Source: Loripinus fragilis
Lineage: Eukaryota; Mollusca; Bivalvia; Lucinida; Lucinidae
DNA: 64,000 nucleotides
Assembly: GCA_964019695.1 (NCBI GenBank)
Contig: OZ026520.1
Span: 31,902,120-31,966,119 of the forward strand
Direction: 5' to 3'
In this document: positions 56,101 to 64,000 of the stretch, piece by piece
Layout: each line of letters starts with the position of its first letter
How positions within the stretch are numbered: the stretch's first letter is position 1
The notes under the pieces: generated by a model
The model's input: the letters and a program-made list of their open reading frames with translations, nothing else
Told to the model about the DNA's origin: nothing
Databases searched by the model: none
Position numbers and translations under genes: made by a program

Positions 56101-58511
56101 GTCAATTTCACGTAAAATTGAAGTCCATATTAAATCAAATTTTTATTTTAGTGTTTCTATAGACGTTTTTAACGATTTCAATGCAACAAACATTAAAATA
56201 AGATTATTTTAGTTTTGTAAAAAAAAACACCATATATAAGCTCTTTGATGCAAGTGAAAAGACGACACCCCCTTTTTTGACGTCACTGTGACGTTAATAC
56301 TGCAAGAAAAAATTGTAAACATCTTTTTCCTTACACTGCATATATTTTTCTAGTTGAAAATCGATAAGAATCACTTTTACCAAAATATGCACACGGGAGC
56401 CCAAATTTCGACACAGGGGCCTACACTAATATGCCATCTTTCTGTTTTCCAGAGGAAAGAATGCCATGAAAAAGGCCATGAACAAACGCAACGCTGCTGC
56501 GGCACTTAAGAAAGCTGGAGAGAAAGCCAAACTTAAAGGTATGACTAAAGAACAGAAGGCCAGCTATAAAGCGGGTAAACGCAATGCAGACAGCGACAGC
56601 GAGTACAGCTACCGTAGCGTGGTCAGCGCTGGTGGGACACGACACGTGAAGCGGCGACGAAAGCGAGAGGACGGTACATATAGGTAAAAAAAGTATTTGA
56701 GCCGCTACATGTGATTTCCAACAATGTGGCATTTTGACCATTGTAGACTCAGACGAGCCTGTGTAGCCTCCTTTTACCCTTAGAAACTCCATTATGATGT
56801 TCGGTCAGTAGCTTGATATTCATAGAATATTCAAGCGACTAGCAAAGGCTCTGACCAGGCTGCGCGTATGCGCAGGCTGGTCTGAGCCTTTGCTGGTCGC
56901 ACATACCACATTGTTGGAAATCTCATGTTGCGGCTCATTTTTCAAAGATCACAGGCACTTGAGCCCAAACCTCAATAAATACACATACCATCTGCATATC
57001 AATGCAGTAAAGTCTGTGTAAAATGGCCACTCTCAAAAAGACCAAAAATGGTTTTCAAAACAGAGTATCTCTTAATGCAGGTACGTTCGGCCTTCATTAA
57101 GCTACCGCTTGTCATAAATTTCCTTCTTTTGTTTATTTGTGAGTGGCCGCTTAAGACAGGTTTTACTGTATCAACTGCATATCAATAAAGCTCAAAATGT
57201 ACGCAAACATCGAAAAAAAAATTTAAAAGATAGTTTTCTTTCCTTTGAGTACAAATAGAGACTATGTATACTTACAGGAACAAAAACTATCATAGATCAA
57301 TTTGAGTTATCAGAAATAGGACTAAACTGTGCTTTTTTCGAAATTAATAAATAGCAAAAATGGGTGTTTGCCTATCAAATATATAATTATATATTGTGGG
57401 TACTGTTAAATAGTTTATAATTTTAGAATTTGTTTCAGGGAATAATCTGGAAATCAACGGATTCTTTCAAAATAGAGAGACCACTACAAAATTGAAAAAA
57501 AAAACTTGCCCCGAGGATATAAAACCTTTTTCATGCCCTAGCCAACTGAGCTTTAAATTTTCAACTGCTTTTATCAACGCATTATAAAATGCTGAATAAT
57601 AGAGATTTCTCTTGCTTTAAACCTGGCAGATGTTGTACACTACTGCTCGCGTATTCGTATTACAAAACGTTTCGTGGGTATTTCCAATGCGTTGTGTACG
57701 CGTGCGTTTTATATTAGGTTGAGAACGCGAATAAACGCAATGATAGATTTATGAATTTTCAAAAGTTGGGTTAACAAATCAGATTGCATATTGAAATGTG
57801 TTGACTCTTTTGAAATTTGTTGAAGTGTGTTCGGAAGCAGTGCGCATTCCTGAATTTCCAACGCGTTACCAAAACGAATTTGCCTGGTACAAAAAACGAG
57901 CGGTAGTGTATTTATCCTGCTTATAAATGTTAAAATGTCAACAATTGTTGCCTGGTTCATGTCATCCCCAAATTACAACCAGAAACGGTTATTATAAAAG
58001 AGTAACACCATACGTAAACTGTACTTTCTTCCTTATTTTTCAGTGCCGAGGAGTCCTACCATAGTAGTCAAGACGAAGAAGGAGCAGCTAGACGCCGCCG
58101 CCGCCGACGCGACCGCCAACATGGCGAAGATAGTGACCACAGTTATTACAGCGTCGTAAGCGCCGGTGGGACACGTCATGTGAGGCGACGTAAGCGACAT
58201 GAAGACGGTACGTACAGCAGGAGTGAATCCTACAGAAGCGCCGCTGAATCAAATGACGAGGGTATAGGCAGTATATCTGGGGTAGATGGTAATGGAAACA
58301 ATTTAAAGGATTCGAAAGGTTCTAGGACAGATGGATCATCAGCGACGGAATCTGACGTCAGTGTTTACAGTGAAATTAGTGAAGGTGGGACGAAATATAA
58401 ACTCCAGAAAAAACGAATACGAGATGCTGACGGTAAAATTATTGGCTATGGAAAACCAAAGGAGGTGAAGAAGCGAGGAGGGCGATCCACAAACGTAACG
58501 AAAGGTGTGTG

Positions 58512-58578
<67 letters not shown>

Positions 58579-60803
58579 TTCTCTGTCATTTACCCACACC
58601 CACCCATCTTCCCCAACACTACCCACCACACACACACATCAGTGGGACAGATAAAACAACCGAATTGTGAAACTATAAATATGATGAAAAGAACCATAAG
58701 CAATATACATCAAGAACTGCATTTCTATGGTTAAAATGCAGAAATACTTCTATTCACGAGTCTCAGAATATTTGCGGACAAGGAAAGACCTTTACCTTCT
58801 TCTGGGCTCATTACTGCGTCATCTATGGTCAGGAACGAATCCAGGAGTTCTGGAAAGAGGGTACATATATATAAAGGTGTGGGGTTCGCTTTGCTGATTT
58901 TATCTCTTTTTTCTTAAATACCCCATGAAAATGAAATAATTTGGTCTTACTGAGACCAAATTATTTCATTTTAATAGGATATTTAAAAACGGGGGGCGGG
59001 GAGGGGGTTTCAAGCGAACCCTCTGAACTCACTCTGGATCCGTCACTGATGACAAACCTTTTTTGGAAACTGTTTTATTCTGCTCTTGTGCGGAAAGCTG
59101 TCACGTGATCATGTGAGATCAAAATTCATTGCATGAGAAATTTACTTGTCAAAACAAGGGTCAAATGACATTACAACGTAAGTTCTAAGATGGGGTGTTA
59201 ACTTCTCCAAACAAATTTTAAAAATACTACCACGTTTAGAAAATATGGTGGTAAAACATTTGAAAATGAATGAAATGCATTCTTGGAACTAGTTACATGT
59301 GTTTCTGTGTACAAGTTATATAAACTTTTATTGGAGTAAACTATGCTATTATGGTGTCATTGGTGTTTTCGCATAATATTACTGCCATTCAATTTATAGA
59401 CCCTTAACTTGTTTTAAGTAGTATGTATGTGAAAGTGGGGATATAGTTTCTTACCTCAGATTTTATTCAACTTGACATTTCGTCTTTTTGACAGGATCAG
59501 TTGGCGGTGGGTAAGTTGTATTTGTTTTAGAAATGTTCTGGTATACTCTATATATTTTCATGGAGTCAACAATAATATACTTTGACTAGGAAAATACATT
59601 ATGACATTTTTGAAATTTAGAATTTTGTCTGAAGTCAGGTGCATTGTATTACTTAGAACATACTAAGAATCATCTCATTTCATTTTTAATTAATTTCTTA
59701 GAATCCCGCATTATTAGTACTTACGAATGTTGTTCTCTTTCAGCGTATTACTACATTGTACACTCTTTGGCCGTCATATAATTGGAAACTGTTCAATATT
59801 TATATAGGTTATAGATCATATATGAACAGTCAATTATAAAGGAATTAAGTGGGAACGAGTGCATGACCTACTTATAGTTTTCTCCTCCTTTTTCATGACT
59901 GCGCCTTTAGAAATGGTGGCAATGACCACTTCACGGATTTACTAAATGATAATACAAAAATTGACAAAATGTGTGATTAAGTTGGGCAACAATTTTGATT
60001 TCTGTGCAATCTGATTGGTTGTGAAGCACAGGAAGGGGCGGAGTAAACTATAATTAAGATCATTTTTTATAACTCAATGTGTTTACTTCAATACAAGGTT
60101 ACAAGTTAATACATGGAAGAATGTTGTGTGATACGTATCAGTCAGACAAATAACCTTTCAAACCTACATTCTTACTATATCAGTTTAAGGAAATTAGATG
60201 TAGAGATTTAATGTGATCTGCTTGAAATCTAAAATAAGCCATGGAAAGGGAAACACCAATGTCATGGATCCACAACTGTCAATCAAAGTAATTAATTAGC
60301 CATTGAGATTACTGCTGAAGCCAGTTATAATGTTGTTTTGCTGACCAAATGGGCATTAACAGCTGGAGATAAGATAAGGAACTGTCAGCTGTCATCTAGA
60401 TTGAAAATGATTAAAATAAATAGTAAATTAAAAGTTGAATAACTTAAGAACTAATAATCAAATCTTGTTAAAATATTCAGAAATTTTTATCTAATCATAA
60501 ACATGCAATAACTAAAAATGCTGTCTTTATTAGCAATAACAAAAAGTTCAAATGCTAATGAAGAGGGTGGAGCTTATTCATGAATTCAGCACAACAGACT
60601 ATCATTGATTCGGTATTTCGTTGCTTATTAAATTGCTCATATCGCCGTCTATTATTGAGAATATTCATTTTGATTCAGTGAAAAAGTAAAGAGTTTAGCT
60701 ATGAAGCGAGATGGGGAACTTTTGCGAGAGACAACCACAGATAGTCTTAGCAAACTGCGTGAGGATGGTGAACCACTGTTGGAAAATCAACAAGAATGGC
60801 CAG
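49776..60803 (+). CDS. Gene 2: basic Ser-rich protein with SVVSAGGTRHV repeats (5' partial)
   Basis: Exons 49776-49800, 56453-56683, 58044-58504, 59495-59510 and 60679-60803 join in consistent phase to about 286 residues. The N-terminal part is Lys/Ala-rich (AAAALKKAGEKAKLKGMTK). It is followed by two near-identical blocks (SVVSAGGTRHV, then Arg/Lys, then EDGTY), a run of seven Arg, a Ser/Gly/Asn-rich spacer, a diverged block (VYSEISEGGTKYKLQKKR ... DADGKIIGYG) and a basic tail. The composition suggests a nucleic-acid or cytoskeleton-associated protein, but I do not recognise it and assign no function. MTKEQKASY here parallels MTEEEKKAY of gene 1. The 5' exons are not identified; the 3' end is uncertain (see 60679 and 62987). 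Confidence 0.72.
50099..50149. repeat. (CA)n microsatellite
   Basis: About 25 uninterrupted CA units in a gene 2 intron. Confidence 0.97.
50481..50552. repeat. Near-perfect 34-bp-arm hairpin
   Basis: Perfect 20-base inner arms at 50495-50514 and 50517-50536 (atttcatgagaatcgtctgc) with a 2-base spacer, extended outward by diverged arms (aaataaggtatgat / agcatgccgtattt). Confidence 0.9.
50741..51075. mobile_element. Hairpin element with 56-bp amplified right arm
   Basis: One left arm (gagaaaatcc ... gatcaccgtttgtcatcac) faces a right arm that is then repeated at an exact 56-bp period (acgagg at 50842, 50898, 50954 and 51010). Units hold gccaaacggtgatcc and gggacggatttttctatcc. Confidence 0.9.
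51401..56435. mobile_element. Second 5-kb inverted-repeat element, in gene 2
   Basis: Left ggcatatagtgtaggccgc and right ggcctacactaatatgcc are inverted. So are the inner pairs ttttttggtaaaagtg / cacttttaccaaaat, aaagatgtttacaatttttct / aaaaattgtaaacatcttttt and cgtcacagtgacgtca / tgacgtcactgtgacg. Further in, gttaactacgttaccct (about 51925) faces agggtaacgtagttaac (55911). No coding frame recognised inside. It ends 17 bp before the exon at 56453. Confidence 0.7.
53660..53745. repeat. Short MITE fragment inside the 5-kb element
   Basis: gaaggctcaggtgaccctgtg and cttgccagagccttcgctgctc form an inverted pair, as at 47050-47130. Confidence 0.5.
56453..56683 (+). CDS. Gene 2 exon: Lys/Ala helix plus first SVVSAGGTRHV block
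   Basis: Acceptor ctgttttccag, donor GTAAAA. Encodes 76 residues between split codons (symmetric, 231 nt). A Lys/Ala-rich helix is followed by SEYSYRSVVSAGGTRHVKRR and KREDGTY. Codon use is more GC-rich than the surroundings. A 5-kb inverted-repeat element ends 17 bp before it, and a MITE begins 15 bp after it. Confidence 0.85.
56698..56937. mobile_element. MITE, TGAGCCG family, copy 5
   Basis: Ends tgagccgctacatgtgatttc and gaaatctcatgttgcggctca, inverted. Contains gctgcgcgtatgcgcagg. Starts 15 bp after a gene 2 exon; orientation as copy 2. Confidence 0.92.
57003..57173. mobile_element. Compact repeat with CAGTAAA termini
   Basis: Left cagtaaagtctgtgtaaaatg and right gcttaagacaggttttactg, inverted, 171 bp. 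This is the uninterrupted form of the elements split at 21025 and 38519. Confidence 0.8.
57645..57925. mobile_element. Short AACGCG-rich element
   Basis: Left tacactactgctcgcgtattcg, right acgagcggtagtgtatt, inverted; tttccaatgcgttg and atttccaacgcgttacc inside. Related to the ends of 44130-46695. Confidence 0.7.
58044..58504 (+). CDS. Gene 2 exon: second and third repeat blocks
   Basis: Acceptor tatttttcag, donor GTGTGT. Encodes 153 residues: a Ser/Glu-rich start, seven consecutive Arg, block 2 (YYSVVSAGGTRHVRRRKR, HEDGTY), a Gly/Asn/Ser spacer, then the diverged block 3 (VYSEISEGGTKYKL) and GRSTNVTK. A CT microsatellite starts eight bases after the exon end, inside the intron. Confidence 0.85.
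58513..58576. repeat. (CT)n microsatellite beside a splice donor
   Basis: About 32 CT units beginning eight bases after the donor GT at 58505. Confidence 0.97.
58870..59050. mobile_element. Hairpin element of the GGATCCG family
   Basis: Inner palindrome aaaatgaaataatttggtct / agaccaaattatttcatttt; outer ggggttcgctttg / caagcgaaccc; ends ctggatccgtcactgatg. Confidence 0.75.
59495..59510 (+). CDS. Gene 2 microexon, 16 nt
   Basis: Acceptor gtctttttgacag, donor GTAAGT. Encodes SVGG between split Gly codons (2 bases in, 2 out), matching the upstream exon and the exon at 60679 in phase. The strong sites support it; transcript evidence is needed because it is so short. Confidence 0.5.
59511..60678. 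other. Gene 2 intron
   Basis: AT-rich; no further exon or repeat recognised. Confidence 0.4.
60679..60803 (+). CDS. Gene 2 exon: first unit of a 129-bp coding repeat
   Basis: Acceptor tttgattcag, donor CAG|GTGAGT. Encodes EKVKSLAMKRDGELLRETTT then DSLSKLREDGEPLLENQQEWP. The unit is repeated in tandem downstream with its donor. Reading through the donors gives an open frame to 61150 because 129 is a multiple of three. Confidence 0.65.
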
Positions 60804-61205
60804 GTGAGTTATATTATAAGAGTTTAGCTATGAAGCGAGATGGGGAACTCTTGCGAGAGACAACCACAGATAGTCTTAGCAAACTGCGTGAGGATGGTGA
60901 ACCACTGTTGGAAAACCAACAAGAATGGCCAGGTGAGTTATATTATAAGAGTTTAGCTATGAAGCGAGATGGGGAACTCTTGCGAGAGACAACCACTGAT
61001 AGTCTTAGCAAACTGCGTGAGGATGGTGAACCACTGTTGGAAAATCAACAAGAATGGCCAGGTGAGTTATATTATAAGAGTTTAGCTATGAAGCGAGATG
61101 GGGAACTCTTGCGAGAGACAACCACTGATAGTCTTAGCAAAACTGTGTGAGGATGGTGAACCACTGTTGGAAAATCAACAAGAATGGCCAGGTGAGTTAT
61201 ATTAC
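60692..61205 (+). repeat. 129-bp tandem repeat of exon plus splice donor, 4 units
   Basis: Unit starts (agtttagcta) are at 60692, 60821, 60950 and 61079, exactly 129 bp apart and nearly identical. Each unit holds 38 codons of the 60679 exon and then CAG|GTGAGTTATATTATAAG. Units 2-4 lack a pyrimidine-rich acceptor, having only tattataag. Unit 4 carries one extra A (agcaaaactgtgtg against agcaaactgcgtg), which creates an in-frame TGA at 61148-61150. Confidence 0.95.
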
Positions 61206-61866
61206 ATGTGTACCCGAGGTTCACGTTTTGACGTCACCTTCAGCTCAACGTTTATTACTGGGTTTATGCCAACACCTTGTCAGTTTAACAATACCGCATA
61301 TACACTTATTTGAGTTGGTTCAAGAATGATCATTAATGTAAATTCGGAAATTTTCGAAAGAATCTTATTTTTCGCGAATAGCGTTAAAAGACTGTTTGGT
61401 TTGCGACGTTAAAAATTGCGACTAGGGCAAGATTTACCTATATCAGTAAACGACAGACGATCTCGCTATATCGTTTAAAATTTCCGAATTTACAGTATGG
61501 CATGTTTTCATACTGCTGCCATTTTGCAAAATTTAGATTTTTCCCAAAAAATATTTCGGGAACACAATGATGTAGTGTCAAACGGTGTTTGTGCTCTTGA
61601 GTTATTTGATTGTGGCATGCCTTGTCATAGTCACAGTTTTACGTGAACACGTTGGCAATAAGAAGGGTATACATGTACATTAACATCTACTTTGGTTGAC
61701 ATGTTGTCCGAGGACAGACATGTGCACACTATCAATGCTCCAAGTTAACCCGTTCTATGAAATACTCTGGCTAAGTGCATCAACCCTACAGGGAAGGCAA
61801 ATATAACCTAGTGTATTGTACAATTACAAACCATATTCCATGTCCATCAATCTAATGGTTTTCTTA
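61206..61866. other. Gene 2 downstream intron or flank
   Basis: Contains short inverted words (aaattcggaaattttcg, aaaatttccgaattta) separated by about 130 bp, possibly a small degraded element. No exon seen. Confidence 0.35.
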
Positions 61867-62909
61867 CAGTGAGCCACTTTAGTTACGCACCACTTTTTAA
61901 GGGCCCATGTTTTTCACAAAAATGCTTGAATCGAACATTCTCTATGATAATTTACTTATTTACATTTTATCTGTTTGATGACATCGAAAAAAATATCGGA
62001 ATCACTCATGTGAATCATTATGCTACGCCAAAGGCAATTTTGACAAAAGTGCACGACTGCACGTGCAATCTGAATGTCTATATTTTATATTTGCGTTTTG
62101 CACTAGGCATTATCAATGGTGATCGTTGTGACAGAAAAACACCAAAACAATTATTTTATTCAAGTACACCCCATTTTTTCGGTCGTTGCAATCAGTAACA
62201 CTGTTACTGTTTGAAGAAATGCGCGTTTTGACGTCACATTAACGTCAGTTACAATAGTCAAATAGAGTTTCCTTCGTAAATTGTCTTGTTACGAGTCACT
62301 TGTTGACATAGAAGTATCAAAACACTAAAACATCTTATCATAGACACGTCTTGTAGCATTGGTAGTAGGGACGTCATCACTAACGTCAACACCGTGACGC
62401 CAATAAATCCATTATTTTTTTTACAAAAATTAATGGCGGATACATGGTTGTTTAAAATGAAATTATAAAAGAAGTGTTTTGATAACTGGTTTACTAAGAA
62501 TCATACGAAATTTTATCTAACTTTAAAAAAAGTACTAAATCAACTTTTTTCAAACCTTGGCCAGCTGGGAACCAAACTAGTAAAAGGTTAAAAATCTATA
62601 AAGTTAACAAGCACATTCCAGTCTTAGATATTGCCAAGAATAAATCGGTTCTTATCGCTGGCATAGCAGAAATTCGACCCTGAAAAAAGTGCAATGTGAT
62701 CTGAGTTTCATTCGAAATAATGGAATTTAGGGTTGTGCCATTCAAGATCCATTTTCTCATTTGTTTCTGATCTGATCACAATAAAATTTCAATGGCTAAT
62801 GCAACTATAAATGCGCTTTACGCGGGTAGTCTCAGATTAAAAATATCTTATTCCCTTCTTTGAATAATTTTACATTTTATATGTGGTGCGTAACTAAAGT
62901 GGTTCACTG
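61867..62909. mobile_element. 1043-bp TA-flanked inverted-repeat element
   Basis: Ends cagtgagccactttagttac and gtaactaaagtggttcactg are inverted for about 27 bp and flanked by TA on both sides. This is the target-site pattern of Tc1/mariner-like elements. No transposase seen. Confidence 0.85.
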
Positions 62910-62986
62910 TATGCCCGATAAGATGCTGGCAGCTTGAAAAGCAGGTCCCTGCAAGGAGTATAAAGTTATTTTTGTGATTTTCTTAG

Positions 62987-63059
62987 GTCATTACACTTTG
63001 CTAAATTGCCAGATAAAGAAGGAGATGAGACGAGAATAAGCCAGTCTTGGCCACCATGA
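62987..63059 (+). CDS. Possible alternative terminal exon of gene 2
   Basis: Acceptor tgattttcttag with a good pyrimidine tract. Entered with one base, it reads SLHFAKLPDKEGDETRISQS, then WPP and stop TGA. It resembles the tail of the 129-bp unit: SL, then KL, acidic/Gly residues, and Q-x-WP at the end. In phase it can follow the 16-nt microexon directly, but not the 60679 exon ending at 60803. No convincing polyadenylation signal was seen close by. Confidence 0.45.
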
Positions 63060-63254
63060 CTCAACTTGAGGTTTTCTTTAGCTCTGACTCTCCGTGAGTC
63101 ACGAGCCCTTTTCTTTGTTTCATCATAGTGCGTTTTGAATATATTGTTTTTCTATGATGATACATAGCAATAGTTAGGACTTCTCTATGCAAGCTTAACA
63201 TTTTTGTGCTTCAACAACAACAGAATGTTCGGCGAAGATCTGGTACCAGTAAAA

Positions 63255-63545
63255 TGCATTTTAGCCCCTCCAGTTGCTTTGGCTGCTGTCCATTCTAAGG
63301 CGGTGGTTCTGCTGTTGTTGATTCGTTGTTGAGTGTTGCTCCCATTGTCGGACCCTGTAATTGTTCCATGTTTTGTTGCGCGTTACTTTGTATCCAATAC
63401 TAGTTTTGCAACCATCTTGATGAGGAAGAGGGCGCTGGTTGCTTTGTTTATCTTCCTGGTGTCTCGCGATTGTTGTGTGGCTCTTCACGATGCCATGTGT
63501 TTGTCTGTTGTTTGTGATTGTGGTATTTCCTGATCATACTCACTG
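63255..63545. repeat. Dispersed repeat shared with 24330-24600
   Basis: Shares ttggctgctgtccattctaa, tgttgctcccattgt, gtttatcttcctggtgtct and gtgattgtggtatttcc. The - strand frame here is a by-product of the repeat. Confidence 0.6.
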
Positions 63546-63551
63546 ACTATA

Positions 63552-63990
63552 TTGGGCCTCGTCGCGCGAAACCCTGATTTTGATACATACGATCTACAAA
63601 GACACAGAGCAGCCTGCGCATCAACGCAGTCTGACCAGCGCATTCGTTATTCACCATCTGGAATGTATAGTAGTCAATCTTGCTCCATGGAAAATGTCTA
63701 TATTAACATGGTCAGAAATGCAGAGGGAAACTCACCCAAGGGTCTGGTGTTCAACCAGGCTCCAAGGTTATAAAACTTATTTCATGCTCAAATCAACTGA
63801 GCACGATTTTTTTTCCAGCTAATAAATGTTAGAATACCAACATTTATTAGCAGGATAAATACACCAACTAAGAGTTTGACAGCAAATAAACATCATTAAT
63901 TTTCAGCATTTTAGCTTTGATTAGTAGTTGAAGTTTCATGCTCAGCTGACTTAAGCGCGAAAAAAAGTTGTATAACCTCGAGACCAGGGA
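63552..63990. repeat. Clustered MITE fragments at the window end
   Basis: A partial TGGGCCTC element (ttgggcctcgtcgcgcgaaac, cctgcgcatcaacgcagtctg). Then come inverted ends ccaaggttataaaactt and aagttgtataacctcgagacc, related to the hairpin at 27711. Confidence 0.55.
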
Positions 63991-64000
63991 TGAGTCGTCT

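Noticed and set aside
51407..56428. CACTA-type or Polinton-type transposon
   Set aside because: The ends read TAGTG...CACTA, the reverse of the CACTA arrangement; no 6-bp target duplication or Polinton genes are seen.
56421..56792. 123-residue minus-strand frame
   Set aside because: Shadow of the gene 2 exon at 56453-56683 and the following MITE.
58339..58635. Minus-strand frame with Glu-Arg runs
   Set aside because: Shadow of the gene 2 exon and of the CT microsatellite.
61869..62198. 109-residue open frame inside the TA-flanked element
   Set aside because: No transposase motif; composition looks random and the frame starts inside the terminal repeat.

Overview
This is AT-rich eukaryotic DNA with large introns. 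It holds parts of two same-strand (+) multi-exon genes embedded in dense transposon remnants. No bacterial-type operons, rRNA or intact tRNA genes were seen. The GT-AG introns, tRNA-derived SINEs, many short inverted-repeat elements (MITEs), and repeats built on GGTCACATGACC and AAGGTCAAGGTCA motifs suggest a bivalve mollusc. That assignment comes from recollection of such repeats and is an inference; I cannot name the species.

Gene 1 (936-37394, 5' end outside the window) is assembled from 17 exons whose phases all agree. It encodes the last 711 residues of a protein I do not recognise. The protein has a lysine/acidic coiled-coil-like block, two tandem copies of a 36-38 residue repeat with a GLISPSSDW core (each in its own exon), a low-complexity stretch encoded by many small exons, and a globular helical C-terminal half. 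A polyadenylation signal lies 87 bp after the stop. The introns carry a Tc1/mariner-like 937-bp element, a 5-kb inverted-repeat element (11132-16096) with a decayed gene inside, nested MITEs, and a SINE inserted into one copy of a tandem duplication.

The stretch 37.5-49.7 kb is intergenic or the upstream part of gene 2. It holds a six-unit repeat element nested in another repeat, a SINE with a perfect 12-bp target duplication, a decayed LINE reverse transcriptase C-terminus (- strand), and a fold-back minisatellite at about 45.2-46.1 kb.

Gene 2 (exons from 49776 to 60803, perhaps ending at 63059) encodes a very basic, serine-rich protein with repeated SVVSAGGTRHV blocks. A diverged version of this block (VYSEISEGG) resembles the first visible residues of gene 1 (VYTEVSDG), so the two genes are probably tandem paralogues. 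Gene 2 has two microexons (25 and 16 nt) and a 129-bp tandem repeat in which each unit carries coding sequence plus a splice donor. A second 5-kb inverted-repeat element (51401-56435) ends 17 bp before one of its exons and shares a subterminal motif with the element in gene 1.

The most unusual points are the exon-plus-donor minisatellite with its diverged downstream relative at 62987, the shared motif of the two 5-kb elements, and two unrelated hairpin elements in which only one arm has been tandemly amplified.
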